In this document: positions 38,100 through 47,498 of the stretch, piece by piece
How positions within the stretch are numbered: position 1 is the first letter of the stretch
Layout: each line of letters starts with the position of its first letter
NCBI RefSeq assembly: GCF_037300705.1
Contig: NZ_CP147776.1
Span: forward strand, 6,072,892-6,136,891
Reading direction: 5' to 3'
DNA length: 64,000 nt
Origin: Massilia sp. W12
GTDB lineage: Bacteria > Pseudomonadota > Gammaproteobacteria > Burkholderiales > Burkholderiaceae_D
The notes under the pieces: model-generated
Databases searched by the model: none
What the model was told of the DNA's origin: nothing
The model's input: the letters and a program-made list of their open reading frames with translations, nothing else
Translations under genes and position numbers: made by a program

Positions 38100-39502
38100 T
38101 GCTTGCCTCCAATCCGGCGATGCAAGATGATGGCTTGCGGTTGATTATTGTTTTTGCGCCCCATCACCTGCAATTCCTTGCCGGCGTGAAACGCCAGCTG
38201 GCTGCGCTCATCGGATAAATGCAGCGGACGGTTGCGGATCAAAAACAGCGCAGCCTGCGGCCGCATTTTCAGGCGCTCGATTTCCTGGCTGGTAAGGGCG
38301 CGCACCTGCGCCCCCGGTAAGCGCGCACGCAGCAGCTGCGGCATCACATCTGCGCTGGCGATGCGCGCATCTTCCAGCCAGGCTTGCATCTGCTCGCGGT
38401 TCTGGTTTTCAGACGGTTTGAGTTCAAGCAACAGGCCATCATGCAAATCAGCCGGCAGCATGCGTTCGTAACAGGCATGCAATTGATCCAGGCAATGATG
38501 ATCGGCGCGCGTGAAATGCATGTTTTCGTAATTTGTTTCGACTTGCGTCAACTTGGCTTCGATGTAGTCAAACGCGGCCTGGAATTGCGGCATACAGTCG
38601 TCATGCGCAAAGGGCTTCATCAGCAGCGGCAGAGGATTGCCGCCCAGGCAGGCGACGGCCCCGACCACATGGGTGAGCGCCTGGTACGCCAGTTGCGGAT
38701 GGCATTGCTCATGCAATTGCACGGAAAACTGCGGCAGGCAGCTGGCGATATGCCGCGCGGCGTTCAGGTGCTGGCGGATTTCCTGTCCCAATTCCGCTTC
38801 CTGCGCATTGGCTTCGGTTTGACCTGCCAATTTCTGCGCTTTGTCCCACAGCAGATCATGTAACGCCAAGAGACGCCGCTGCAGACTGCGTTCGCCCTGA
38901 AAGCGCGAGGCGTTCAAGTGCAGCATGGGCGGGTGGTATGGCGTCATGATCAGTTTTTCATTCAAATCGCGCACCACTTCCAGCAGCGCAATCGCGCCAT
39001 TCGGCGATGGACTGCGGCTGCCCACATATAACTGCAATTCGATTTGCAGCCGGGCCAGCTGTTGCCAGCCTTCGCCCGTGTTTTCATCCGCTGTGTCAGC
39101 GTCCAGCACGGAGTTGAAGCGGCGCTCGCGGCTGCTTTGCAGCGCTGCCGCCGGCCCGCGCTCATTCACGCGCAGCCATACTTTGAGCGGCGCGCCGCCC
39201 GGCTTGCAGTCTGCGCCGACATCAATTTCCAGATTGCCTTCCGGCAGGCGCGGAAATTTGCCGGGAAATTGCACCAGCAGGCCATCCGGCAAAATGCATT
39301 CCAGCAGGCTGATTGAGACCACATCCTTGATCAGCGCACATTCCAATTGCAACACGCCATGTGAATATGGCTGCAGGCTGCGGATGCGGTGGCGCAGATG
39401 TTGATGCCAGTAAATGTCATTTTGCTGAAAATGCTGCGGCGACAGCAGCATGCCTTCCGACCACTGGATTGCTTCCGGCAAGAGAGAGAGGCTGTGGCTC
39501 AT
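38096..39502 (-). CDS. tssK: T6SS baseplate-to-membrane adaptor TssK
   Basis: A 468-residue protein. The N-terminus (IQWSEGMLLSPQHFQQNDIYWHQHLRHRI) is the conserved TssK opening, followed by shell and neck domains and an ending in the FLIRNRPLHLSDERSQLAFHAGKELQV type. TssK trimers link the baseplate to TssL/TssM. It begins 37 bases after tssJ. Confidence 0.95.
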   Translation of the reverse strand: MSHSLSLLPEAIQWSEGMLLSPQHFQQNDIYWHQHLRHRIRSLQPYSHGVLQLECALIKDVVSISLLECILPDGLLVQFPGKFPRLPEGNLEIDVGADCKPGGAPLKVWLRVNERGPAAALQSSRERRFNSVLDADTADENTGEGWQQLARLQIELQLYVGSRSPSPNGAIALLEVVRDLNEKLIMTPYHPPMLHLNASRFQGERSLQRRLLALHDLLWDKAQKLAGQTEANAQEAELGQEIRQHLNAARHIASCLPQFSVQLHEQCHPQLAYQALTHVVGAVACLGGNPLPLLMKPFAHDDCMPQFQAAFDYIEAKLTQVETNYENMHFTRADHHCLDQLHACYERMLPADLHDGLLLELKPSENQNREQMQAWLEDARIASADVMPQLLRARLPGAQVRALTSQEIERLKMRPQAALFLIRNRPLHLSDERSQLAFHAGKELQVMGRKNNNQPQAIILHRRIGGKQ

Positions 39503-39539
39503 AATTGGTCCCGTGTGCGGCTGGAATTTGCCGGCGCTG

Positions 39540-39992
39540 CTATTGCGCGCCGCCCTGGTATGTCACTGTGTTTGGTTTTAACCAGATCGTCATGCTTTTA
39601 TACGGCGTCAGATTGCCGACCGGCTGACCGGACGGATCGACATAATTGGCGAAGCTGTACACGCCCACCGCCTGTTGATAGCGCGCCGGCAGCGCAACCT
39701 CGACGATGGTGGCTGGCGGCACTTGCAAAGCGACCACATCCACGCTGTTGGCCAGCCCATTCAACAAAGCGGTTTTCTGACTGAACCATTCCGGCCCGCT
39801 TTTCGGCATGATCTTCACCGCGTTTTCGTCGTAGGCAAAGACGATGTCGATGGCGGTGGCGATGTTCTGATTCGCATTCAGCTCGGCTGCAATTTTGATT
39901 TGCAGCAGCTTGGTCGGCGCCAGCGATTTGCAGGCGGCCAGCGCCAGCAGCAGGCATCCGATTTGGCAGCGTATGCAGAATTGGCTTGGCAT
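39540..39992 (-). CDS. tssJ: T6SS outer-membrane lipoprotein TssJ
   Basis: A 150-residue lipoprotein with a signal peptide and lipobox LALAAC (Cys21). The mature part is a small beta-sandwich with the PSGQPVGNLTPYKSMTIWLKPN segment. This is the expected length and position for TssJ, just before tssK. The sequence is divergent from well-known TssJ, so the call rests partly on context. Four bases separate it from the PAAR-like gene. Confidence 0.78.
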   Translation of the reverse strand: MPSQFCIRCQIGCLLLALAACKSLAPTKLLQIKIAAELNANQNIATAIDIVFAYDENAVKIMPKSGPEWFSQKTALLNGLANSVDVVALQVPPATIVEVALPARYQQAVGVYSFANYVDPSGQPVGNLTPYKSMTIWLKPNTVTYQGGAQ

Positions 39993-39996
39993 GATT

Positions 39997-40398
39997 TCAG
40001 CTCAATAAAATCACGCGGAATTGCGCCGGCAGCAGTGACATGCCGATGGTGTTGAACGGAATCCCGTTCATACCCACCAGGGAAGTCATACGCGCGCCGC
40101 AAATGCCGCCGACAAACACTTGAAAACTGCCCATGATGTACATATCCGGCCCCATGAAAATCTGCGAAATCAAGCCGCCCAGAAAGCCCGCCTGATCGCC
40201 GATGCTGATGGTGCCGGGGGTCAGCAGGTTTTCCCCCAGCCCGGGGCCGAACATCACATTGAACACGCTCGGAATGTGCAAAATCGTGTAGGTGATATTC
40301 GGATACGGCAGCGGCACCACCGGAATCACCACCAGTGTTTTGCAAATGTCCGGAATCGTCATGATCGACATCCCGGCAAGGCTGTTGGTTGCAAACAT
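39997..40398 (-). CDS. PAAR-like DUF4150 spike-tip protein
   Basis: A 133-residue protein of the DUF4150 PAAR-like family: VPLPYPNITYT, then a VFNVMFGPG turn, TPGTISIGDQAG, and VGGICGARMTSLVGMNG. It caps the VgrG spike. The family is often fused to a toxin, but here it stands alone. The ATG at 40398 has AAGGAAAGC; an upstream start would add an unrelated arm. Confidence 0.88.
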   Translation of the reverse strand: MFATNSLAGMSIMTIPDICKTLVVIPVVPLPYPNITYTILHIPSVFNVMFGPGLGENLLTPGTISIGDQAGFLGGLISQIFMGPDMYIMGSFQVFVGGICGARMTSLVGMNGIPFNTIGMSLLPAQFRVILLS

Positions 40399-40427
40399 CG
40401 TGCTTTCCTTTTCCTGTGGGCGCCGCA

Positions 40428-40991
40428 TCAGCCCAGACTGATGCGTTCGCTATCGACCTTGATATCCTGTTCTGCGGTGATCAGGGTTTGCTCGCCATGC
40501 AGGCGCAGCAGTTGCTCGGCCTCCAGCAAAAAATGCTGCGCCCGGCCAACGTAATGGCGCATGTGCTGCACCACGCTTTCATGCACCGTGGAAAACAGAT
40601 TGCAGGCGTTCAATTGCAATACCCCGGTCGCCGCGCTGATCTCAATATCGCGCAGCGCTTGCAGAGCGATCGCCTGTTGCGCCTGCAATTCGATGGTGTC
40701 TTGCTGCAGGCTGACTTTTCCGGCGCCGGGGACGGACAGCGCGACATGTTGCGGATTTTGGCGCGCCAGCACATGCAAAATATAGGGCGGGTTATCGTGC
40801 CCGGCGGCGGTCAGCACATGGTCGCCCACCTCCGGCGTGACCAGACAGCTGAGCGCTTGCCGCGCCACTCTGCCATCGTCGAGCATAAAGCCCTGCCCTT
40901 GCAGCACAACCGCGATGCGCGCCTCGCTCAATTGCAATGGCAGCGGGGCGGGCGGCGCTTGTTTATCGGTTTTTTCAGCTGAACGCATCAT
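40428..40991 (-). CDS. DUF3540 spike-associated protein
   Basis: A 187-residue protein that fits the DUF3540 family: an OB-like first half (QGFMLDDGRVARQALSCLV) and beta-repeats later (LQQDTIELQAQQAIALQALRDIEISAATG), then helical HVRHYVGRAQ-type residues. The family co-occurs with DUF2169, pentapeptide and DUF4150 genes in T6SS loci and is thought to help build or load the spike. Two ATG codons stand together at the start behind GGAG. Confidence 0.85.
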   Translation of the reverse strand: MMRSAEKTDKQAPPAPLPLQLSEARIAVVLQGQGFMLDDGRVARQALSCLVTPEVGDHVLTAAGHDNPPYILHVLARQNPQHVALSVPGAGKVSLQQDTIELQAQQAIALQALRDIEISAATGVLQLNACNLFSTVHESVVQHMRHYVGRAQHFLLEAEQLLRLHGEQTLITAEQDIKVDSERISLG

Positions 40992-41003
40992 ATGGTCTCC
41001 GCA

Positions 41004-42125
41004 TTATGGTTGCAGGTGTACTGGCTGGGCGCCCCAGCTTGCCGGATCGAGCAGGCGCGCTTGCAGCGCTTGCGCTTGCATGCTGCGTTGCGCTTCCGCC
41101 TTGGCTTCGCTGATGCTCATCCGGTTGCGTGAAGCGGCTGCGTGCAGCGGCGCTTCGCACAGCGCGGCAGCCTGGAATTGCACGAAGTCGAGATTGGCGC
41201 GGCGCAGGTCAAGCCCGCAGCCATGGCTTTCCTGAAAGCGCGCATAACGCAAATCCGCACCCTGCAATGACACCTTGTGCAGACTGGCCTTGCCCCAATT
41301 GCTCATGGCCAGATTGGCCTGCGCAAAATTGCATTCATGCAGGTGCGCTTCCTGAAAACTGGCGAATTCCAAATCGGCATGGCTGCCATCAAGCTGCTCC
41401 AGGCGGGCGGCCAGGAATTGGCTGTACTTGGCGTGCGCCCGGTGCAGATTGGCTTGCTTGAAATTGGCTTGATGGAAGTTGCAGCGGCTCAAATCGGCCC
41501 CGCGTAAATCGGTTTCGCTCAAATCCGCCGCCTGCAAAGTACAGCGCGGCAGGCTGATGCCGGGCAGCGATTGTTTGGCGAAATTGGCTTCATTGAAAAT
41601 CACGCTGTCCGCCTGCATGCCTTGCAAATCAGCCTGGCGCAGGTCGGCCTGGCTCAAGACCGAGTGAAACAGCGTCGCGCCGCGTAAACTGAGCGCTCCG
41701 AATTGGTTGCCATACAGAGTGCAGCGCTTGAGCGCAGCCTGATCCAGGCGCGCATGCGCCAGATCGCTGTTGATGATGCTGCAGGATTGCAGTGTGCTGT
41801 GGCGCCAGTCGCTGTGTTGCAATTGGCATTGGCTGAGGCAATTTTGCTTCATGTCCTGCCCCTGCAGCCTGGCGTGTTGCAAATTGCAGTTGATGAATAC
41901 GGCATTCTGCAGCTGCGCCTGGCTGAAATCGGCAGCCTGTAAATCGCATTCGATGAATTTGGCGCGGCGCAAATCGGCTTCGCTGAAGCAAGCTTGGCGC
42001 AAATCGCATTGCTGAAAGATGGCGCCGCCCAACTGCCGCCGGCGCGCGTCCAGATTGTTCAGCCCGGCTTGCGCGATTGGCCGCTCGAGCTGAATCAGTT
42101 GTTCTATCCCGGCCCAATCAGTCAT
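41004..42125 (-). CDS. Pentapeptide-repeat protein of the T6SS spike module
   Basis: A 373-residue protein, nearly all tandem A(D/N)Lxx repeats forming a right-handed quadrilateral beta-helix (for example ADLRRAKFIECDLQAADFSQAQLQ). Its ATG overlaps the stop of the DUF2169 gene (ATGA). It may bind the spike or effector as a scaffold; a similar repeat tract is found in the preceding gene. No enzymatic domain was seen. Confidence 0.9.
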   Translation of the reverse strand: MTDWAGIEQLIQLERPIAQAGLNNLDARRRQLGGAIFQQCDLRQACFSEADLRRAKFIECDLQAADFSQAQLQNAVFINCNLQHARLQGQDMKQNCLSQCQLQHSDWRHSTLQSCSIINSDLAHARLDQAALKRCTLYGNQFGALSLRGATLFHSVLSQADLRQADLQGMQADSVIFNEANFAKQSLPGISLPRCTLQAADLSETDLRGADLSRCNFHQANFKQANLHRAHAKYSQFLAARLEQLDGSHADLEFASFQEAHLHECNFAQANLAMSNWGKASLHKVSLQGADLRYARFQESHGCGLDLRRANLDFVQFQAAALCEAPLHAAASRNRMSISEAKAEAQRSMQAQALQARLLDPASWGAQPVHLQP

Positions 42126-44812
42126 GCCGCCCTCCGTTCCTGATCCGTCAAGCCATCGGCGCCTTTCATGCCGCTCATTTCGCAGGCGGCAAAACTGGCG
42201 CCTTGCAGTTGCGCTTGCGAAAAATCTGCTTTGCGGCATTGGCATTGATAAAAATCGGCCCCCAGTGCGCTGGCGGCGCGCAAATTGGCGTGCATAAAAA
42301 TCGAGCCGCTGAAAATGCCGCCATCGAGCTGCGCCCCGTTCAAGGCCGCCATGCCGAAATCACAGCGCAGCATGGCGGCGCCGCGCATATCTGCGTTGAT
42401 GAAGCGGGCTTCGCGCAAGCCGCATTCGCGCGCCTGCACGCCGGACAGATTGGCCCCGCTCCAATCGGCAAAGCCGGCCCCTTGCACTTTCAGCCACAGC
42501 GCTTCCTGCCAATTGCTGTTTTGCAGCTGCGCTTGCACCAGCACGGTTTTATGCAAGCGCGCCTGTTGGCATTGCGCGCCGCTCAGGTCGGCGTGTTGCA
42601 AAATGGTCTGTTCCATCAGCGCGCCGCGCCAGCTGCTGCCGGCGGCCTGGGCTTGCGCCAGGGTGGCGCGGCTGACCTGGGCCGCGTCCAATACGGCTGC
42701 CTGCAGTTGAATTTTGTGTCCCAGTAATTTGAACAGATTGGCATGGCGCAGATCCGCGCCGCGCCAATCCGCTTCCAGCGCAAAAGCTTGTTGCAGATTG
42801 GCATGACTGAAGTTGCAGCGGTGCGCCCGGCTCAGGCTCAGATTGGCTTGCTGCAGATCTGCGCCGGAAAAATCGGCCTCATCCAATTGCGCTCCGGTCA
42901 AGACCGCTTTGCTCAGTTTGCAGTGGCGCAAATCGGCGCCGCGCAAGTCTGCCCCTTCCAACATAATCTCGCGCAAATCAGCGCCGCTCAGCTTGGCGCC
43001 GCGCAAATCGGCCCCGGCCAGATCGCGCCCGGCCAGGCTGATGCCGCCCGCCAGCCAGAGGCGCGCTTGCTGCCCGAGCTGTTGCGCCACTTTGGCCGGC
43101 AAGGGCAGGTTGCGCGCAATATCCGCAGCAATTTGCGGCGCCGCCTGGCGCGCCTGGCGTTGCATCGGCGCGGCTTGTTGCGCCGCCGCGCGCGCTTGCT
43201 GCAAGGTGCGAGGGTCCAGATCCGCCATCTGCTCTAAGCGCTGCAGCATTTGCACAAGGCGCGGGTCTTGCCCGGCTTCGCCCGGCGGCAATAAATCGTA
43301 AGCGGCCTGGTTGGCGCGCTCCAGCGCATGGGCGAGTTGCGCCGCTTCCAATTCCTGCGCCGGGCGTGCGGCAGCGGGTGGCTTGGGAATGTCTTGCAAG
43401 CCCTGCATTCTCTGTTCTGCATCGGCCTTGGCGCTGGCCGCCAGTGCGCGCGCCTTGTCGAGCATCCCGCTCAAATCGAAATCACTCTCTTGCACAGCTT
43501 GCGCGCTGATCAAGCCCAGCGGCGGCAGGCTGGCTTGCGGCGGCTGGTGATCTGCCGGCTTGTCCTGACCGGATTGGCGCCAGAAATCGGCGTCGAGCTG
43601 ATCCAGTTGACGTTGGCGTTTCGCCAATTCTTCCTGCTCCGCCTGATGTTGCACGGCGGCGCGGCGGGCCAATTCGGCGGCGTCATATTCCGGCGCCAGT
43701 TGCGATTCGTTCAAAGCGTGTTGCGCACGGGTGGCCGGATCGAGGCGCAAGGCCATGACTTGCAGATAATGCTGCAGGGATTTTGGCGCGGCGCAATGCT
43801 CATAAGCGGCCATTAACACCGCGACATCCAATCCGTCGCAATCAGCAATCTCAATTTCGCCGTGATAAATCAAAATTCCCAGCGCATATTGCGGCAAAAA
43901 CCAGACCGTATCGGCTTGCATCCGCACTTCGCGTGCGCGTTGCACATCGCTGGCGTGCTTGCTGTATTGCATGATGAAGGCGCGCGCCTGCAGACGCGGC
44001 AGCGCGCCAGTCAATTGCGCATGTTGCGGGTGCAGATTTTGCAGGCAATAGCTTTCCCCGCCCTCAAAATAAGCATCCATCCACTGATCCGGCGCGGCTT
44101 GATTGAACACGCTCCAGTCGATGTCATCGGCAAAGCCGGGTGCGCTGCGTTCAAGCCATTGCTGTTTGTAGGTACCGAATTTCTTCATGCGCGGCGCATG
44201 GCTGATATCAATCGGCCCGAATGAGGCCGGCACGGTGCGTTGCCAGTCGCCGCTTTGCTGCGGATATTCGAGATTGTGCATCAGGCCCTGGTGCGGGGTG
44301 AACATCACGCCATGAAAGCCGCGTCCGGCTGGATTGATGGGATGGTTCGGGCCGCCAAAGGCGCGGCTGTAATCCAGCGGCATGCTGACAAAGGGTTGCG
44401 GCGCGCTGATTTGCGCCGGCGCCATGCCGGCCAGCGGCCCCAGCATGCTGCCGAGTTTGCCGGCTTGCCAGATCCGTTCGCCGATTACGCGCAGGCATTT
44501 GGCGATGCCGCGCCCCTGTTTGCCGGCCAGCGCCATTCTGACCGTCAATTCCGGGACGGGTTTCTTGTCCGGCGCGTGGGCGCAGCCCAGCAGCAGCGCT
44601 TCCGCCTTGCGCTTGGGCATGACCTCATCCAGCACCATGCCAGCCGGCAGGCTTTCCACCACATGCGGCCATTGCAGGTTTTCGGTCAGGAAGCGCGGAT
44701 TGTCTTGTCCCAGGCGGAAGAAGCCGAGTGCGCTCACCACCAGCATATTGCGTCCCTGAAATTGATAGGGCTTGTAGAGTACGCCCAGGGTTTGCGGTTT
44801 AATGATCTTCAT
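42122..44812 (-). CDS. DUF2169 adaptor fused to pentapeptide repeats
   Basis: An 896-residue protein. The N-terminal ~330 residues match DUF2169, the T6SS adaptor/chaperone family that loads PAAR-type effectors on VgrG (PLDYSRAFGGPNHPINPAGRGF is its hallmark). A Gln/Glu/Ala-rich helical middle (about 380-590) leads to a tract of pentapeptide repeats (about 600-880: AGADLRGAKLSGADLREIML and so on). It starts seven bases after the vgrG stop. The fusion suggests the pentapeptide part also acts in loading. Confidence 0.92.
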   Translation of the reverse strand: MKIIKPQTLGVLYKPYQFQGRNMLVVSALGFFRLGQDNPRFLTENLQWPHVVESLPAGMVLDEVMPKRKAEALLLGCAHAPDKKPVPELTVRMALAGKQGRGIAKCLRVIGERIWQAGKLGSMLGPLAGMAPAQISAPQPFVSMPLDYSRAFGGPNHPINPAGRGFHGVMFTPHQGLMHNLEYPQQSGDWQRTVPASFGPIDISHAPRMKKFGTYKQQWLERSAPGFADDIDWSVFNQAAPDQWMDAYFEGGESYCLQNLHPQHAQLTGALPRLQARAFIMQYSKHASDVQRAREVRMQADTVWFLPQYALGILIYHGEIEIADCDGLDVAVLMAAYEHCAAPKSLQHYLQVMALRLDPATRAQHALNESQLAPEYDAAELARRAAVQHQAEQEELAKRQRQLDQLDADFWRQSGQDKPADHQPPQASLPPLGLISAQAVQESDFDLSGMLDKARALAASAKADAEQRMQGLQDIPKPPAAARPAQELEAAQLAHALERANQAAYDLLPPGEAGQDPRLVQMLQRLEQMADLDPRTLQQARAAAQQAAPMQRQARQAAPQIAADIARNLPLPAKVAQQLGQQARLWLAGGISLAGRDLAGADLRGAKLSGADLREIMLEGADLRGADLRHCKLSKAVLTGAQLDEADFSGADLQQANLSLSRAHRCNFSHANLQQAFALEADWRGADLRHANLFKLLGHKIQLQAAVLDAAQVSRATLAQAQAAGSSWRGALMEQTILQHADLSGAQCQQARLHKTVLVQAQLQNSNWQEALWLKVQGAGFADWSGANLSGVQARECGLREARFINADMRGAAMLRCDFGMAALNGAQLDGGIFSGSIFMHANLRAASALGADFYQCQCRKADFSQAQLQGASFAACEMSGMKGADGLTDQERRAA

Positions 44813-44819
44813 GTTCGCC

Positions 44820-47498
44820 TCACAAATAAATCACAATCGCTTCAATCAACGTGATGCGGGTGATGATCATTTCGATCGCCGGTTGTTCGCCTTTTTGGGC
44901 AAAGTGCAGGCCAGGCCCTTTCAAGTCAAATGTGTTGTCATTGCCAACCAGATTGATTGCAGTGCTGCTGCCAATAATGCTGGTGTTGACGCTGACCCCG
45001 TTGAGCGTGGTGTTGGTGGTTGCGCCAGCCAGCGACACCGCATTGCTGACGCCGCTGATATTGGCCGAATTTGACATTCCCACCAGTGACACATCCATGC
45101 TCTTGCCGGTGAGATTGATATTTGTGTTTTCACCGCTCAAATTCAGATTCATGCTTTGCCCGGTGAGATTGATGTTATTGCTTTCACCGGTCAGATTGAT
45201 GGCATTGCTCTCGCCGGTCAGATTGATGGCGTTGCTTTCCCCGGTCAGATTGATGCTGTTGCTTTCACCAGTCAAATTCACCGCATTGCTCATCGCGGTC
45301 AGGGCCACGCTGTTGGCGATGCCGGTCAGCGCTGCGCTGTTGGCAATGCCGGTGTCGCTGTTGCTGTTGGCGACGCCAACTTTGCTGTTGGCGTTGGAAA
45401 TGCCGATTGTGCTGTCACTGTTGCTAAGCTCAATTTTGTCTGTGCTGGTGCTGGTCGTGATGGTCGAGGTGCTGGTATTGGTGGTGATAGTGGAAATGCT
45501 GATGCTTTCCTGAATCACGCTTTCGTTATACGAGGTTCCGATTTCAGCATAGCTGGACGTCACTTGCGCGTATTGCCGGCTGTAGTTCGAGCCAAAACTT
45601 TCCGAGGCGCTCAGAAGATCGCTGGCGTTTGCATAGGGGCCGTAGAGTTCGGTGAAGTTTTGCGCTGCGCCCGGGGCTGCGCTGTCAGCGCAGGAAAAAC
45701 TGTAGCTGGCGCCCTGGCTGAAGCTGCAGTTATCGTATTTGCCGCTGGCGTAAGCATTGCTGACAATGCTGCTGGATTGTTGCAGATTGGCGCTCGAATG
45801 CTGGCCGTAGTTGATGCTTTGATTATCGCCATAGCTGGTTGAATAATTATTCCCGACATGGGTGTTGGACAGCCATTGCGAGGGGCTGGCGGTGACAGTC
45901 ATCGCGCCATTGGTTTGCACAATATTCTGAATTTCCGGCAATTCCGATTCATCCTGGGCGCGCGCCACCACGACTGTCGAGCCTATGGTCGGCACTGATT
46001 GCATAGAGGTTGACAGCCTGATCCAGACCGGCGGCGCATTCGCCGCATCAGTCGAAAAGCGCACATACACGCCCATTTGCGCAAACTGCGCCGGCTGACT
46101 CAAGGCGTCATAAAAATTCATGCCTTCCGGATCGAATGAGCTGGGCGCGCCGAATACCGTTGGATCTTGCACCGGGGCCTGCAGGCCGGACACCACCACC
46201 GCCAGCAAGCTGCCTTGTTGCGTGTCTTGCAGCGAAAACGGGCTGATCGATTGATCCGCATCGCCGGCCTGGAATTGATTTTCATAGCGCCCATCCGCAT
46301 GCGCGCTGTGCTGCACCGAGGTCAGCACAAACAGGCGATTTTCCAGCAGCGGTTGCAGCGGGCTGGAGGGACTGTCCGGCGCCCCGCCATTATTCAGGCT
46401 GAAGTAATGGCCGACATGGAAGTGCGCGCAAAAACTCTTGCCGGACAAGGTCGAGGCGCTGTTGCTCAGGGTGCTGGCGGTAGCGTCGGTGTATTCGCTG
46501 GCCTCATCATTGCTGCAGCCGTATTGATAAATTTTGTATTGGCGGAACGGTAATTCGCCAGGGTCAGGCGGATCTTGCGCAGTGAAGGCGATCCAGGGGG
46601 CGATGCGCATGCTCAGCCAGGACGGCTGTTGCTGGGTCAGATTGCCTTGCACCCCGCTGCTGATCATGTGGTTGCTGTAGTTGTAATCGGCCAGCACATC
46701 GGTTTGCGCCAAAGCCAGCGGCTCGGTCTGGGTGTAGTCATAGCGCAGCGTCAAGCCGTTTTTCAAGACCGGCGGATAGCAGGGCTTGTTGGCGAACACC
46801 ACGGTATGCGCCGTGGCGCTTTGCTCAAAGAAGAAAAACAAATGCGCTTTGTGCAGCAGGCGTTGCAAGAATTCCAGATCGCTTTCGCCGGCCTGCAGCC
46901 AATCCTGCACCCGCGCCACCGCCAGATTTTCTTTATGCATCAGCGCTTCGGTCGAATAGCTGATGCGGTGCTGGTCGAGCAAGTCGCCAATCACATCGCG
47001 GATATTCTTTTGTTTGAAGATGCGGTAATGGTTGGTCAGACTGAGCCGGTGCAGCGCCGGCTTCATGGTGGCGTAGTACACCCCTTGCACGCCAATGGCA
47101 AAGCTGGTGACGATGCCATTAAACAAGGCCAGCTCCGGCCCGACCGGAGCGCCATCCAGGGCGGCGCGGAAGCTGGCGGGCGCGCCATGGTCGCCGCCTT
47201 GCGCATCGCCGCAGGGAAAGGCAATCCCGACGGTGAGCGGGCGGCCAATAAAATCATTGAAGCAATACGGCGCGCCGTTTTGCAAATCGGTGTTGCCATG
47301 CAATTCGAGCTGGAATTCAAACAGTTCTGAAACGCTTTCCTGTCCCTCAAAACTGACCAGGCGGAAGGTTTCGTCGCCGATGATCTGCTCATCCGCAGTA
47401 AAGAAGGCGCAATGCAGATACAGCGCCGGAGCGGGGGCTTTGAGCGCTTGCAGCGCGCTCATCAGCTTCATGGCTTCCGGATTCAGTCCGTCATTCAT
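44820..47498 (-). CDS. vgrG: T6SS spike protein VgrG with nonapeptide-repeat tail
   Basis: An 892-residue TssI. The first ~480 residues have the gp27/gp44-like fold (FRLVSFEGQESVSELFEFQLEL, GIVTSFAIGVQG, ESDLEFLQRLLHKAHLFFFFEQ). A gp5-like OB domain follows (LLAVVVSGLQ, VWIRLSTSM). The C-terminal part is Ser/Asn/Thr-rich and ends in about 18 nine-residue repeats of LTGxSNxIN type, expected to make a long beta-helical needle. No toxin domain follows. The ATG at 47498 is preferred: TGGAGG precedes it and it overlaps the tssG stop as ATGA. Confidence 0.94.
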   Translation of the reverse strand: MNDGLNPEAMKLMSALQALKAPAPALYLHCAFFTADEQIIGDETFRLVSFEGQESVSELFEFQLELHGNTDLQNGAPYCFNDFIGRPLTVGIAFPCGDAQGGDHGAPASFRAALDGAPVGPELALFNGIVTSFAIGVQGVYYATMKPALHRLSLTNHYRIFKQKNIRDVIGDLLDQHRISYSTEALMHKENLAVARVQDWLQAGESDLEFLQRLLHKAHLFFFFEQSATAHTVVFANKPCYPPVLKNGLTLRYDYTQTEPLALAQTDVLADYNYSNHMISSGVQGNLTQQQPSWLSMRIAPWIAFTAQDPPDPGELPFRQYKIYQYGCSNDEASEYTDATASTLSNSASTLSGKSFCAHFHVGHYFSLNNGGAPDSPSSPLQPLLENRLFVLTSVQHSAHADGRYENQFQAGDADQSISPFSLQDTQQGSLLAVVVSGLQAPVQDPTVFGAPSSFDPEGMNFYDALSQPAQFAQMGVYVRFSTDAANAPPVWIRLSTSMQSVPTIGSTVVVARAQDESELPEIQNIVQTNGAMTVTASPSQWLSNTHVGNNYSTSYGDNQSINYGQHSSANLQQSSSIVSNAYASGKYDNCSFSQGASYSFSCADSAAPGAAQNFTELYGPYANASDLLSASESFGSNYSRQYAQVTSSYAEIGTSYNESVIQESISISTITTNTSTSTITTSTSTDKIELSNSDSTIGISNANSKVGVANSNSDTGIANSAALTGIANSVALTAMSNAVNLTGESNSINLTGESNAINLTGESNAINLTGESNNINLTGQSMNLNLSGENTNINLTGKSMDVSLVGMSNSANISGVSNAVSLAGATTNTTLNGVSVNTSIIGSSTAINLVGNDNTFDLKGPGLHFAQKGEQPAIEMIITRITLIEAIVIYL
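44930..45420 (-). repeat. 27-base repeats encoding the VgrG nonapeptide needle
   Basis: Direct repeats of 27 bases, several nearly identical at 45160-45290, encode the LTGESNAIN/LTGESNNIN series. Units further along (TGIANSAAL, LSGENTNIN, LVGMSNSAN) are more diverged. Confidence 0.85.
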
